From Myxococcales bacterium (GTDB lineage Bacteria; Myxococcota_A; Polyangia; Haliangiales; Haliangiaceae), in contig JAQBQF010000366.1 in the NCBI GenBank assembly GCA_028287115.1, positions 1 to 54,870 of the forward strand: DNA of 54,870 bases. Direction: 5' to 3'. A model generated the notes under the pieces. The model was not told where the DNA came from. It saw only the letters and a list, made by a program, of their open reading frames with translations, and made no database searches. Positions 33,694 through 42,671 of this stretch are shown here, in pieces. The first letter of the stretch is position 1, and every line of letters starts with the position of its first letter. The position numbers and the translations under genes were made by a program.

Positions 33694-34752
33694 GTGCGTA
33701 TCGGACCGCTCACTGTAGACGTCCCAGTGCTGCTCGCCCCGATGGCAGCAGTCACGGATTTGCCGTTCCGGACGGTCGCCGAGGAGCTCGGCGTCGGCTT
33801 CACGATCACCGAGTTCTTGTCGGCGCACGCGCTCGCGGTCGGCGATCCGAAGACGACCGGAAAGATGACCGCGTCCCTCGACGGCCGCCGGTTCGGCGTC
33901 CAGATCTTCGGCCGTGAAGAGGCCGCGATGGCCGAGGCCGCGAAGATGGCGGTGTCGATCGGCGCGTCGCTTGTCGATATCAACATGGGCTGCCCTGCCA
34001 AACGGGTCGTCGCCGGCGAGTGCGGCTCGGCCCTGATGCGCGAGCCTCAGATCGCGCAGCAGCTCGTGCGCGTCGTCGTCAACGCCGTGCCCGCGTCGAT
34101 CCCCGTCACCGTCAAGCACCGCGCCGGCTGGAACCAGGACAACCGCAACGCGCCCGAGTTCGCGTGCGCGATGGTCGAAGCAGGCGCGCAGATGATCACC
34201 GTGCACGGCCGAACGCGCACGCAGGGCTTCTCCGGCAAGAGCGATCCCGAAATCATCAAGCTCGTGCGCGACGCCGTGCCTTCGCACATTCCGGTGATCG
34301 GCAACGGCGATGTCGTCGACGTCGATGGCTACCTCCGCATGCGCGAGATGACCGGCTGCGATGCCGTGATGATCGGTCGCGGCGCGCTCGGCAATCCGTG
34401 GCTGTTCTCGCGGCTCCGCGAGGTCTGCGCCGGCCGCCCCGATCCCGGTGCCCCGACGCTCGAAGAGCGCCTCTCGGTGTTCCGCCGCCATGTCGATCTG
34501 ATCGAGCGCCTGAAGTCCGGCCCGCGCACGCTGCACGAGGTCCGCAAGGCCTGTGCGTGGTACGCGCGCGGTCTCTACGGCTGCAACGCGCTCCGGCTCC
34601 GCGTCTGGGAGACCCCGGATCTCGCCGCGGCACGCGCGCTCGTCGAGGATTACTTCGCGCAGCTGATCGAGCGCAAGGACCGGCTCGGTCTGTCGCCCGA
34701 CGGCGAGCGCGGCACGAAGGACAGCGACTTCGCGGACGAGGCAGCCGCCTGA
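33694..34752 (+). CDS. dusB: tRNA-dihydrouridine synthase, DusB type
   Basis: 352 residues. FMN-binding TIM-barrel motifs: LLAPMAAVTDLPFR, VDINMGCPAKRV with the catalytic Cys, VKHRAGW, VIGNGDVVDVDG and MIGRGALGNPWLF, plus the C-terminal helical tRNA-binding domain. DusB reduces uridine to dihydrouridine in tRNA. The start is GTG 33694. The stop overlaps the next gene's start (TGATG), which encodes a protein ending in a Fis-like domain; dusB-fis is also an operon in gamma-proteobacteria. Confidence 0.95.
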   Translation: MRIGPLTVDVPVLLAPMAAVTDLPFRTVAEELGVGFTITEFLSAHALAVGDPKTTGKMTASLDGRRFGVQIFGREEAAMAEAAKMAVSIGASLVDINMGCPAKRVVAGECGSALMREPQIAQQLVRVVVNAVPASIPVTVKHRAGWNQDNRNAPEFACAMVEAGAQMITVHGRTRTQGFSGKSDPEIIKLVRDAVPSHIPVIGNGDVVDVDGYLRMREMTGCDAVMIGRGALGNPWLFSRLREVCAGRPDPGAPTLEERLSVFRRHVDLIERLKSGPRTLHEVRKACAWYARGLYGCNALRLRVWETPDLAAARALVEDYFAQLIERKDRLGLSPDGERGTKDSDFADEAAA

Positions 34753-35792
34753 TGCTCCGTCCCAGCTTGCGCGCGAACGACTTCCTCGTTGCTACCAGCC
34801 CCGCGATGTGTGCGGTCGTCGAACAAGTCGAGCGTTACGCGGACGGCGACGCGCCCGTGTTGATCTGCGGCGAGCACGGCACCGGCCGCGAGCTCGTCGC
34901 GCGCGTGTTGCATCAGCGCGGTCCGCGCGGGGGCGGCCGCTTCGTCGCCGTGCGCCCTTCGTTCGAAGGTTGTGATGGCGCGCAGGTCGAAGGCGACGAT
35001 GCCTGCGAACGCGCTCGCCGTGCGTTGCGCGCCGCCGCGGGTGGCACGCTGCTCGTCAAAGACGTCAGCGATCTCTCGGCGCCTTCGCAAAAGACGCTAA
35101 AGCGCGCGATCCGCGATCGCCGCCTCGAGAGCGCGGCCGAGGTTCACGACGTACAGGTCGTCGCGACCGCGGACATCGATGTCGATCACGCGGTCGAGGC
35201 GAAGATCGTCTCGCGCGATTTCTACGATCTGTTCGCCGCGCGCCGGATCGAAGTCCCGCCGCTACGCGATCGCACCGCGGATCTGCCGACGCTCACCGAG
35301 CGCTGGATCAAGCACTACGGTGCCGAGATCGGGCGCGGCAAGCAGACCGTCTCTGCGCGCGCACACGAGCGCCTCGCGCTCTACCCGTGGCCCGGCAACG
35401 TCGCCGAGCTCAAGTCGATCGCGCGCCGGCTCGTGGTCCGCATCACGCGCAGCAAGATCGAAGCCGGCGATGTCGACGAGGTCCTCCCCAACGTCGCGAC
35501 CCGCGTTCCGCTCGAGGATCTCGCGTTCGAGGAGATGGTCAAGTCCAAGCTCGCCGGCTTGCTCGCGCGGATCGACGGCTACCCGGTCCACGATCTCTAC
35601 GACAAGGTCCTCGCGCGTGTCGAGCGCCCGCTGTTCGACCTCGTGCTCGCTCACACCGGCGGCAATCAGCTCAAGGCCGCCGAGATCCTCGGGCTCAATC
35701 GCAACACGCTTCGCAAGAAGCTCGCCGAGCTCGGCATGGAACAGAACAAGAAGCGCGTCGGCCGCGAAGATCGCGCTCTCGACGGCGACTGA
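34752..35792 (+). CDS. Degenerate NtrC-type AAA+ domain fused to a complete Fis-like domain
   Basis: 346 residues. Residues 15-225 follow the sigma-54 activator ATPase plan but are eroded: Walker A GEHGTGRE has Arg for Lys, the GAFTGA loop that contacts sigma-54 is absent, and Walker B reads LLVKDVSDL in place of LFLDEIGEL. The later parts are kept (FAARRIEVPPLRDRTADLP; YPWPGNVAELKSIARR). Residues 256-330 align along their length with E. coli Fis, including the N-terminal helices (PVHDLYDKVLARVERPLFD) and the helix-turn-helix (GNQLKAAEILGLNRNTLRKK). There is no receiver domain. It is unlikely to activate sigma-54; a Fis-like DNA-binding role is more probable. Coupled to dusB. Confidence 0.85.
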   Translation: MLRPSLRANDFLVATSPAMCAVVEQVERYADGDAPVLICGEHGTGRELVARVLHQRGPRGGGRFVAVRPSFEGCDGAQVEGDDACERARRALRAAAGGTLLVKDVSDLSAPSQKTLKRAIRDRRLESAAEVHDVQVVATADIDVDHAVEAKIVSRDFYDLFAARRIEVPPLRDRTADLPTLTERWIKHYGAEIGRGKQTVSARAHERLALYPWPGNVAELKSIARRLVVRITRSKIEAGDVDEVLPNVATRVPLEDLAFEEMVKSKLAGLLARIDGYPVHDLYDKVLARVERPLFDLVLAHTGGNQLKAAEILGLNRNTLRKKLAELGMEQNKKRVGREDRALDGD

Positions 35793-37061
35793 TCACCAGT
35801 TGTCGATCACGCGGGCCGGCGGTCCGGGCTCGACGAGGATGATCCGATCAGCGGTCGCCACGGCGAGCCGCGAGCCGTCGGGCGAGAACGCCGCGGCGCG
35901 CGCGCCCGTGATCGTCGCCCACCAATGCTCGTGATCACCGAGCGCGCCGGATCGATCGAACAGCAGCCAGCCGCGCTGCGGATGCCACGCGACGGCACCG
36001 GCGCCGCCTTTCGTGCCGAGATCGAGCCGCGGCAGTGAGTCCGTCACTGCTGGCTTCGGCTCGACGAACGGCATGCCGGTCGAGAGCTCGATGATCGAGG
36101 AGCCCTGCGCGAGCGAGACCCAGGCGAAGCGCCCGTCGCGGGTATGCGCCACGACATGCGGATCGTCGGCGAGTGCCGCAAGCCTCCGCGATCCGCCGGT
36201 CACGAGATCGATGATGTCTGCACCGGTCGAGTCGGTCTCGTCGACGACGCACCGCGGAACGCGCGGATCGAGGCGGTTGAGCCAGCGGCGCTTCGCGAGA
36301 TCGTAGGCGGCGAGCGGAAGGATCGCCTCTGCATCGGGGGGCCATGCCGAGGTCTTGTAGTAGCTCCACGCATCTGCCTGGATATTGAACACGACCAGCT
36401 CGCTCGCGATCGCGCTCGCGACCGGCCCGGTCGGCGCGAAGCTCGCGAGCTCCATGCCTCCGCGCGCGAGCACGCGGATCGCATCGCTGGTCTGGACGAG
36501 CAAGCGGTCCTCGTCGATGAACAACAGGCCGCGATAGTCGTCGCCGACCGGTGTCGCCGGCAGCATCAGCGACGCACGTGAGGGCGTGGTCAACGCGGGT
36601 ACGCGCGGCGACTCTCCTCGCACGAGCGCGACCACGCGATCGAACGCTTCCTGCACGCGGGTCGCTTCACGATCGAGGATGCGCGGCGAAGGAGCGTCGG
36701 CGGCGAGCGTGCGCTGCCGTCCGGCACGTTCGACGAGCTCGAGCCACGCTTCGTTGACGACGCCGATCCACGGCAGATGCGCGGCCGGATCGGAGATCGC
36801 GGTCGGCTTGCGACTCTCGATCGGCGGCACCGGCACGCGATCGATCTTGACGCCGCAGTGCACGACGGATGCGTCGAGGCGACCCCAGCCTTCCTTGAAG
36901 ATCGCCGGATCGAAGATGCCACCTTCAACGGGCCGACCCGTACGCAGGCCACTCGCGCTCGAGATCGCGGGCCTGCCTTCGAGAGCCGCATTCGCGGCGG
37001 TGACCTCGGTGCTCGACACGTCTGGTGCGAAGAAGCGTTCGAAGAGCTCGGTACCTCGCAC
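35793..37061 (-). CDS. WD40/propeller-like hypothetical protein
   Basis: 422 residues from GTG 37061; no signal peptide. The N-terminal third is unassigned (LFERFFAPDVSSTEVTAANA). From about residue 170 there are repeated strands resembling a beta-propeller: LLFIDEDRLLVQTSDAIRVL, GARAAAFSPDGSRLAVATAD, and SLAQGSSIIELSTGMPF. The PDGSRLAVA phrase is WD40-like. No known family or enzyme motif. Its stop codon abuts that of the Fis-like gene (35792/35793), so transcription converges there. Confidence 0.7.
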   Translation of the reverse strand: MRGTELFERFFAPDVSSTEVTAANAALEGRPAISSASGLRTGRPVEGGIFDPAIFKEGWGRLDASVVHCGVKIDRVPVPPIESRKPTAISDPAAHLPWIGVVNEAWLELVERAGRQRTLAADAPSPRILDREATRVQEAFDRVVALVRGESPRVPALTTPSRASLMLPATPVGDDYRGLLFIDEDRLLVQTSDAIRVLARGGMELASFAPTGPVASAIASELVVFNIQADAWSYYKTSAWPPDAEAILPLAAYDLAKRRWLNRLDPRVPRCVVDETDSTGADIIDLVTGGSRRLAALADDPHVVAHTRDGRFAWVSLAQGSSIIELSTGMPFVEPKPAVTDSLPRLDLGTKGGAGAVAWHPQRGWLLFDRSGALGDHEHWWATITGARAAAFSPDGSRLAVATADRIILVEPGPPARVIDNW

Positions 37062-37102
37062 GACGCACAGCCTACGCGATCTTCGTCGAGCGGAGCGTTA
37101 GA

Positions 37103-38320
37103 TCACTGTGAGGGCCGACCCGACCAATGTGACGCAAACGGCAGGATCACGACCGCTAGCGCAGAGGCTGCGGCTCCCAACCAGAAGGGCGCGCTCACGC
37201 CGACCCGGTCCCACAAGATCCCGGCCACGACGCTGCTCGCGATCGTCGCAAAACCGGTCGCGAGATAAAAAATTCCGAGGGCTCGCCCCCGTTGATCTTT
37301 CGGTGCGTGGTCCGCGATCAGGGCCTTGCCAACACCGTCGGTGAGAGCCATGTACAGGCCGTAGACACCAAACAGCGGCAGGATCGACGCTGGGGTCGCG
37401 ACCGCGAACCCGGCGTAGACGCCTGCATAGATCACCCACCCCGCGCCGATCACACTCCACCGTCCAAACCGGTCGCTGAGCGCGCCGGCCGGATACGAGA
37501 TCACCGTGTAGATCACGTTGTAGGTCGCGTACGCGAACACGACGGCCCACGGAGAGAGGCCGACGTTGGCGGCGCGCAGCAGCAAGAACGTGTCGCTGCT
37601 GTTCGCGATCGCGAACACGAGCAACAGCCCCAGGACGACCCAGTAGCTGCGCGGTAGGGGTGCACGCACGGCAGGCGTGGCCTTTGCCGCACGCGTCGCC
37701 GGGGCGGCGGCGGGCTCTTTGATCAAGAACGTCAGCGCGACGGCCGCAACTCCCATCATGGCGGCGATCGCGAAGATCACCCGATACGGCCACGCGGCGC
37801 CGTGCGCGTTTGGCGCACCGCCCGGAGCACCGCCGAGCCACCACAACAAGATCGCCGACACGATGACACCGACGACCGCGCCGGCCGAATCCATCGCACG
37901 GTGAAGGCCGAACGCGCGGCCGCGCATTCCTTCCGGTGCAGCATCCGCGATCAGCGCATCGCGGGGACTCGACCGAAATCCTTTCCCGATCCGATCGGTC
38001 GTCCGACCGATCAGCACCATCGGCCACGACACGGCCATTGCCAGGATCGCCTTGCCGATCACCGGCAGCCCGTAGCCCAGACGCACCCAGGGCAGCCGGC
38101 GGCGAAACTTGTCGCTGCGCACGCCCGCATACGCACTGACAAAGGCGATCACGGCTTGCGCCACGCCTTCGATCCAGCCCATCGCGGTCGCGGTCGCGCC
38201 GAGCACGATCACGACAAACATCGGCAGTAGCGGATAGATCATCTCGCCGGAGACATCGGCGAAGAACGACACACCACCGAGCAGCCACACCGAACGCGGT
38301 AGCTTTAGCTTCTCAGTCAC
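37103..38320 (-). CDS. MFS transporter
   Basis: 405 residues with about 11-12 membrane segments and the MFS loop motif between helices 2 and 3 (AYAGVRSDKFRRRLPWV). IGRTTDRIGKGFRSSPRDAL and GRAFGLHRAMDSAGAVVG are typical of a subfamily of uncharacterised 'MFS transporter' proteins seen beside peptide transporters and in heavy-metal contexts; the substrate is unknown. GTG at 38320 overlaps the upstream permease gene by 8 bp, making it the last gene of the leftward operon. Confidence 0.88.
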   Translation of the reverse strand: MTEKLKLPRSVWLLGGVSFFADVSGEMIYPLLPMFVVIVLGATATAMGWIEGVAQAVIAFVSAYAGVRSDKFRRRLPWVRLGYGLPVIGKAILAMAVSWPMVLIGRTTDRIGKGFRSSPRDALIADAAPEGMRGRAFGLHRAMDSAGAVVGVIVSAILLWWLGGAPGGAPNAHGAAWPYRVIFAIAAMMGVAAVALTFLIKEPAAAPATRAAKATPAVRAPLPRSYWVVLGLLLVFAIANSSDTFLLLRAANVGLSPWAVVFAYATYNVIYTVISYPAGALSDRFGRWSVIGAGWVIYAGVYAGFAVATPASILPLFGVYGLYMALTDGVGKALIADHAPKDQRGRALGIFYLATGFATIASSVVAGILWDRVGVSAPFWLGAAASALAVVILPFASHWSGRPSQ

Positions 38321-39245
38321 GCAACCTCGGATCGATCCACAGGTACATCAGGTCGACGATCAGGTTTGCGACTGCGATCGCGATCGCGGACACGAGGACG
38401 ACGCCGAGGATCAACGGAATATCAACTTCGAGGATCGCTTGTAGCACCTCGCGCCCGAGACCGGGCCACGCGAAGATGTACTCGGTGACGAGGGCACCGC
38501 CGAGCAGGATCCCGAGATCGAGCCCGACGATCGTGACCAGCGGCCCGAGCGCGTTGCGTAACGCGTGCCTCACGATCACGCGTCTCTCGGACACGCCCTT
38601 CGCGCGCGCCGTACGCACGTAGTCTTCCGAGAGCGTCTCGATCATCTCCGAACGCACCACACGTGCGTAGTACGCGACGCCCACCGTGGCCAGCGTCGCC
38701 GCCGGCAGGACCAGGTGATACAGACGATCCAAGCCGCCCTCGCCGTAGCCGCCGATCGGAAACCAGCCGAACCGATACGCGAACAAGTAGAGCAGGAGCG
38801 TTCCCACGAAGAACGTCGGGGCACTTTGTCCTATCAAGCCAAACACGGTTGCCGCGTGATCGGGCCACCGGTTGCGCCGCACGGCCGCGATCACGCCGAG
38901 CGGGACACCGATCACGAGCTGCAACAGGATCGCCGCCAGCGTCAGCTGCACGGTCGGCCACACGCGCGACGCGAGGATCGAGGTTACCGCCCGCTTGCTG
39001 CGATAGCTCTCGCCCAGATCGCCGCGCACGACGTTCTTGAAGTAACAACCGTACTGACCGACGACGCCCCGGTCGAGACAGTAGTACGCGCGCACCCGAA
39101 CGATCGCTTCGGGCGTCGAATGCGGGCCGAGCAGCGCCTTGACCGGATCGGCCGGGATCGCGGCGATCATCGCGAACGTCGCGGTGACGACGAACCACAC
39201 GACGACGATCGACCAGCCGATCCGGCGGAGCGCGAGGCGGATCAT
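38313..39245 (-). CDS. ABC peptide-type transporter permease, DppB/OppB family
   Basis: 310 residues from ATG 39245, with a four-base ATGA overlap with the substrate-binding gene. The first membrane helix (GWSIVVVWFVVTATFAMIA) is followed by the conserved periplasmic IPADPVKALLG. The EAA loop for the ATPase is RTARAKGVSERRVIVRHALR. The LPAATLATVGVAYYARVVRSEM segment is typical of DppB. Together with the DppC-type gene it would form the membrane channel for peptides, nickel or sugars taken from the lipoprotein encoded at 39242. Confidence 0.93.
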   Translation of the reverse strand: MIRLALRRIGWSIVVVWFVVTATFAMIAAIPADPVKALLGPHSTPEAIVRVRAYYCLDRGVVGQYGCYFKNVVRGDLGESYRSKRAVTSILASRVWPTVQLTLAAILLQLVIGVPLGVIAAVRRNRWPDHAATVFGLIGQSAPTFFVGTLLLYLFAYRFGWFPIGGYGEGGLDRLYHLVLPAATLATVGVAYYARVVRSEMIETLSEDYVRTARAKGVSERRVIVRHALRNALGPLVTIVGLDLGILLGGALVTEYIFAWPGLGREVLQAILEVDIPLILGVVLVSAIAIAVANLIVDLMYLWIDPRLRD

Positions 39246-40885
39246 CGGGGCACCGGTGTGCCGTCGGGCCCGACGTCGAGCCAGGCGGATGAATAATCGC
39301 GGAGCCAGATCGGATGTGGCGCGTAGCCCATCAGATAAGGCTGCGTCACCTCGGTCATCATCTGGTGGTAGTCCCAGATCCAAGGTGCGTCGTCGTAGAG
39401 GATCCTCTCGGCGCGGTGATACATCGCGGCCCGTGCGTCGCGGTTCGTCTCGCCTCGAGCGCGGTCGAGCAGCGCGTCGAGCTCGGGGTTGCGATAGAAC
39501 GAGTCGTTGTTCGAGTTCTCCTCCGCGATCATCCGCGAGTGAAATCGCGCGTCGAGAAAATTGGTCGGATCTGGATAATCACCGACCCAGGTCGACTTCG
39601 CGAACGCAGGGCCATCGGGCCTGCCGAGCGCGGTGACGTACGTCGAGAACGACATGATCGAGATGTGCACGTGGACGCCGACCTCCGCCAGATCGCCTTG
39701 TAGCGACCCGGCGAGCTTCTCGGCTTCTTCATCGTTCATGATCACGTAGTCGGTATCGAAGCCGTTCGGATAGCCCGCCTCCGCGAGCAGCGCGCGCGCC
39801 TTCGCCGGATCGTGAGGGTAGGGCGCGAGCGTGTCGTCGCGGCCGAACATCCCCGGCGGCAGCAGGCCATGCGATGGCGTCGCGGCACCGTTCAGCAGCT
39901 TGATCGTGTGCTGCTTGTCGAGCGCGTAGTTGAGTGCCTGGCGAACGCGCCGGTCATCGAACGGCTTCTGCTGGACGTTGAACCGCGAGCCGTACGCGTT
40001 CAGCACGTCGCGGCGATGCACGTATGGCCTCCAGTCGGGTTGGTCGATCACCCACAACAGATCTGGCGAGGACAGCCGGTCGGCGCTCTCGAGCTCGCCG
40101 CGTTCGAACATCAGGAACTGCGTGTCACGCGGGATGTTCTCGATCATCACGATGCTATCGAGGTGCACGCGCTGGGGATCCCAATAATGCGGATTGCGTT
40201 CGAGCACGAGCCGCTGCCCTTCGTCCCACGCGGCGAGCCTGAATGGCCCGCATCCGAGCGGCTGGCGGCGAATCTGATCGCCGGCTAGGGCGACGTGCTC
40301 GCGGCGCTGCGGCGTCGTGAACGACATCGTCAGGATGTACAGAAACGCGGCGTTCGGCTGATCGAGCGTGAACACGATCTGTCGCGGGCTCGGCGTCGAG
40401 ATGCCTTTGCAGCGCGGAGCCTTGCCGGAGAGAACGTCGCCGGCGCCGGAGATGCCGGCGAGAAACTGCCCGAACGGCGAATCGGGCATCGTCATCGCGC
40501 GCTCGAGGCTGTACTTGATGTCATCCGCGACGAGCGGCGTGCCATCGCTATAGACGAGGTCGGGTCGCAGCGTGAACGTGTAGCGCCGGCCGTCCGGCGA
40601 GATCTGCCAGGTCTCCGCCAGCCGCGGCACGATCGCGAGCCCCACCGCCGGATCGCGCTCGGAGCTTGGCTCGTAGTCGACGAGCGTATCGAACAGCGCA
40701 TGCACCGGGAGGCTCGAGAAGTCGTCGTACTCGATCGCCGGGTCGAGCGTCCGGACCTGGTCTTTGGTCGCGAAGCGCAAGCTTCCACCTTCGCGCGGTG
40801 TCGGGCTTCCGGCCGCGCGAAACTTCGGTCCGCGATCGGGAGAGCCGCACGCGGCGAGCGCGACGAGCGCGAGCGACGCTCTCAT
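39242..40885 (-). CDS. ABC peptide-type substrate-binding lipoprotein, OppA/DppA family
   Basis: 547 residues. MRASLALVALAACGS gives a lipoprotein signal with lipobox LAAC. SBP family 5 motifs: LRFATKDQVRTLDPAIEYDD, AETWQISPDGRRYTFTLRPD, ADDIKYSLERAM, VRQALNYALDKQ and LAEAGYPNGFDTD. The C-terminal region carries VGDYPDPTNFLD. Its ligand may be a peptide, or a smaller compound as often in this family. It sits between the two permease genes, an unusual order (DppC, DppA, DppB) with overlaps of one and four bases. Confidence 0.93.
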   Translation of the reverse strand: MRASLALVALAACGSPDRGPKFRAAGSPTPREGGSLRFATKDQVRTLDPAIEYDDFSSLPVHALFDTLVDYEPSSERDPAVGLAIVPRLAETWQISPDGRRYTFTLRPDLVYSDGTPLVADDIKYSLERAMTMPDSPFGQFLAGISGAGDVLSGKAPRCKGISTPSPRQIVFTLDQPNAAFLYILTMSFTTPQRREHVALAGDQIRRQPLGCGPFRLAAWDEGQRLVLERNPHYWDPQRVHLDSIVMIENIPRDTQFLMFERGELESADRLSSPDLLWVIDQPDWRPYVHRRDVLNAYGSRFNVQQKPFDDRRVRQALNYALDKQHTIKLLNGAATPSHGLLPPGMFGRDDTLAPYPHDPAKARALLAEAGYPNGFDTDYVIMNDEEAEKLAGSLQGDLAEVGVHVHISIMSFSTYVTALGRPDGPAFAKSTWVGDYPDPTNFLDARFHSRMIAEENSNNDSFYRNPELDALLDRARGETNRDARAAMYHRAERILYDDAPWIWDYHQMMTEVTQPYLMGYAPHPIWLRDYSSAWLDVGPDGTPVPR

Positions 40886-41766
40886 CACCGGCGCTCCTTC
40901 GGGTCGAAGAACTCGCGGAGCCCTTCGCCGAGCAGATTGAATGCGACCACGGCGAGCAGGATCACCATGCCGGGTGCGATCACGAGCCACGGCGCGGTCC
41001 GGTAGTAGACACGGCCCTCGTAGAGCATCCGCCCACAGGTCGGCGTCGGAGGCGGCGGACCGAGCCCGAGATACGACAGCACCGATTCGGCGAGCAGGTT
41101 CTGTGCGAAGCCGAGCGCGGTCACGACGACGACGACGCCTGCGACATTGGGCAAGATGTGACGCATCACGATCCGCACCGGTCGGGCACCGATCGCACGC
41201 GCGGCCGTGACGTGCTCGCTGCGCGCGATCGTCATCGCCTTGGCGCGGATCACGCGCGCCATCGTCGTCCAGCCGACGATCCCGAGCGTCACGAACACCG
41301 GTGCACTCCCGGACGCGAGCCCGCTCTCGCGCAGCAGCGCCGCGAGCAAGATCGCGAGCAACAAGAACGGAAACGACAGGACCAGATCGACGAGCCTCAT
41401 CAGTGCGTTGTCGAGCCGGCCTCCTGCGTAACCCGCGAGGAGGCCGATCAAGAGTCCGATCGCGAGCGCGATCGCCGTCGACACCGCCGCGACCGACAGC
41501 GACGTGGCCGATCCCGCGACGACGCGCGCGAGCACGTCGCGACCGAGGTGATCGGTGCCGAGCGGAGACGCTGCCGACGGTGGCAGGGGAGCTCCCATTG
41601 CCGACAAGCCATGGTCGATATCGGGGGCGAGGGGGTCTGCAACGAACAGCGGGCCGACGACCGAGAACACGATCAGAATCGCGACGAGGCCGGCGCCCAC
41701 GACAGCGCCGCGGTTGGCCAAGAAACGGCCCCGCGCCCGATTCACCCTAAGAGTGTATCGCCACAA
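40885..41766 (-). CDS. ABC peptide-type transporter permease, DppC/OppC family
   Basis: 293 residues if translation starts at the TTG 41766; GTG 41745 would give a more usual short N-terminus before the first helix (GAVVGAGLVAILIVFSVVG). DppC hallmarks: SPLGTDHLGRDVLARVVAG, DLVLSFPFLLLAILLAALL, the EAA loop AARAIGARPVRIVMRHILPN and SVLSYLGLGPPPPTPTCG. First gene of the leftward transporter operon. No ATPase gene (DppD/DppF type) lies in the operon, so it must use one encoded elsewhere. Confidence 0.92.
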   Translation of the reverse strand: MWRYTLRVNRARGRFLANRGAVVGAGLVAILIVFSVVGPLFVADPLAPDIDHGLSAMGAPLPPSAASPLGTDHLGRDVLARVVAGSATSLSVAAVSTAIALAIGLLIGLLAGYAGGRLDNALMRLVDLVLSFPFLLLAILLAALLRESGLASGSAPVFVTLGIVGWTTMARVIRAKAMTIARSEHVTAARAIGARPVRIVMRHILPNVAGVVVVVTALGFAQNLLAESVLSYLGLGPPPPTPTCGRMLYEGRVYYRTAPWLVIAPGMVILLAVVAFNLLGEGLREFFDPKERR

Positions 41767-42142
41767 GCCTTTTGACGGGTACCCCAGGCCCGGATCCTCG
41801 CCCCTGCGGGATCGCGGGCTGCAACGCGCAGGCTCCGTGCGCCGTCACACGCGAGCCGATCTCGTTCACTCGAGGGATGACCGCGCCTGTTCCTTGCGGC
41901 GCCGATCGATGTCATCTCGGTTTCGGCGGTTCGTGCGTGAGGCGCGTCGTTTCATGTGAACGTAGCGTCTACCCCAGGGAGCGAGCGAAATTGCTACGCG
42001 CGCACAGCGGGAGCGTGTAAAGCGCGCGCGGGAAACCCCTATTTCTGGGCGGAGCTTGGTAAGGCAGCTTGCGCGGTGAACGGGCACGTGAAGCTGACAA
42101 CGTCTCACCGTGAAGGCATCGTCACTGCAACCAAGTTCACAC
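41767..42142. other. Divergent intergenic region, no gene recognised
   Basis: A 376-bp gap between the transporter operon and the hemerythrin gene. Short frames present in it overlap each other in different phases, with no Shine-Dalgarno sequence or recognisable product. A weak inverted pair (CGTAGC near 41950, GCTACG near 41993) is the only structure noticed. It must hold both divergent promoters. Confidence 0.45.
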
Positions 42143-42649
42143 ATGTCGATGGATTTTCTGACGCTGCTGCAACGTGACCATCACGATCTCGAGTGTGGGC
42201 TCGAAGATCTGTTGAAGCCATGGGTGACCGTCGCGCAGCTTCGGACCACCCTCGACGGTGTCCGGCTCGGGCTGACGGCACATGCCGAAGCCGAAGACAT
42301 CGTGCTCTATCACGTCATCGAGCTCTGCAGCGGCGGCGACATCGTCGAGGCGCTGGTCGCGCAGGGCCGCGAAGCTCATCTCGCGCAAGAGGCCGCACTC
42401 GCGGCGCTGGTCTGCACGCCGCCGAGCACGTCGACCTTTCACGATCGCGCTTCGTATCTGCGCAACCTCGTCCAGCAACATGCTCGGTACGAGGAGCAAA
42501 ACGTGTTGCCGGCCATTCGCGAGCTCGCACCGGCGAACGTCTACGACTCGCTTGCGGGCTCGTTCGCGACCGAGCGCCTGCGCCAGCTCGCGATGTTGCA
42601 GCCTTCGGCGCCGATCTACATCGCGGATCTCGCTGCAGCGGCCTGTTAG
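42143..42649 (+). CDS. Hemerythrin HHE-domain protein
   Basis: 168 residues from ATG 42143 (ATG 42149 and an upstream GTG 42110 are alternatives). A four-helix bundle with metal-ligand pattern: QRDHHDLECGL, RLGLTAHAEAEDIVLYHVI, EAHLAQEAAL and QQHARYEEQNVLPAI. The E-x-x-x-L and H-x-x-x-E pairs fit HHE cation-binding proteins, which bind two irons and sense or scavenge oxygen, NO or iron. It converges on kdpE; no link with potassium is evident. Confidence 0.85.
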   Translation: MSMDFLTLLQRDHHDLECGLEDLLKPWVTVAQLRTTLDGVRLGLTAHAEAEDIVLYHVIELCSGGDIVEALVAQGREAHLAQEAALAALVCTPPSTSTFHDRASYLRNLVQQHARYEEQNVLPAIRELAPANVYDSLAGSFATERLRQLAMLQPSAPIYIADLAAAAC

Positions 42650-42671
42650 AACCAGGCGATCGCGCCCGCAG

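Noticed and set aside
41772..42177. Short plus-strand frames between the transporter operon and hemerythrin
   Set aside because: They overlap each other in different phases, have no ribosome site and low-complexity composition; no family recognised.
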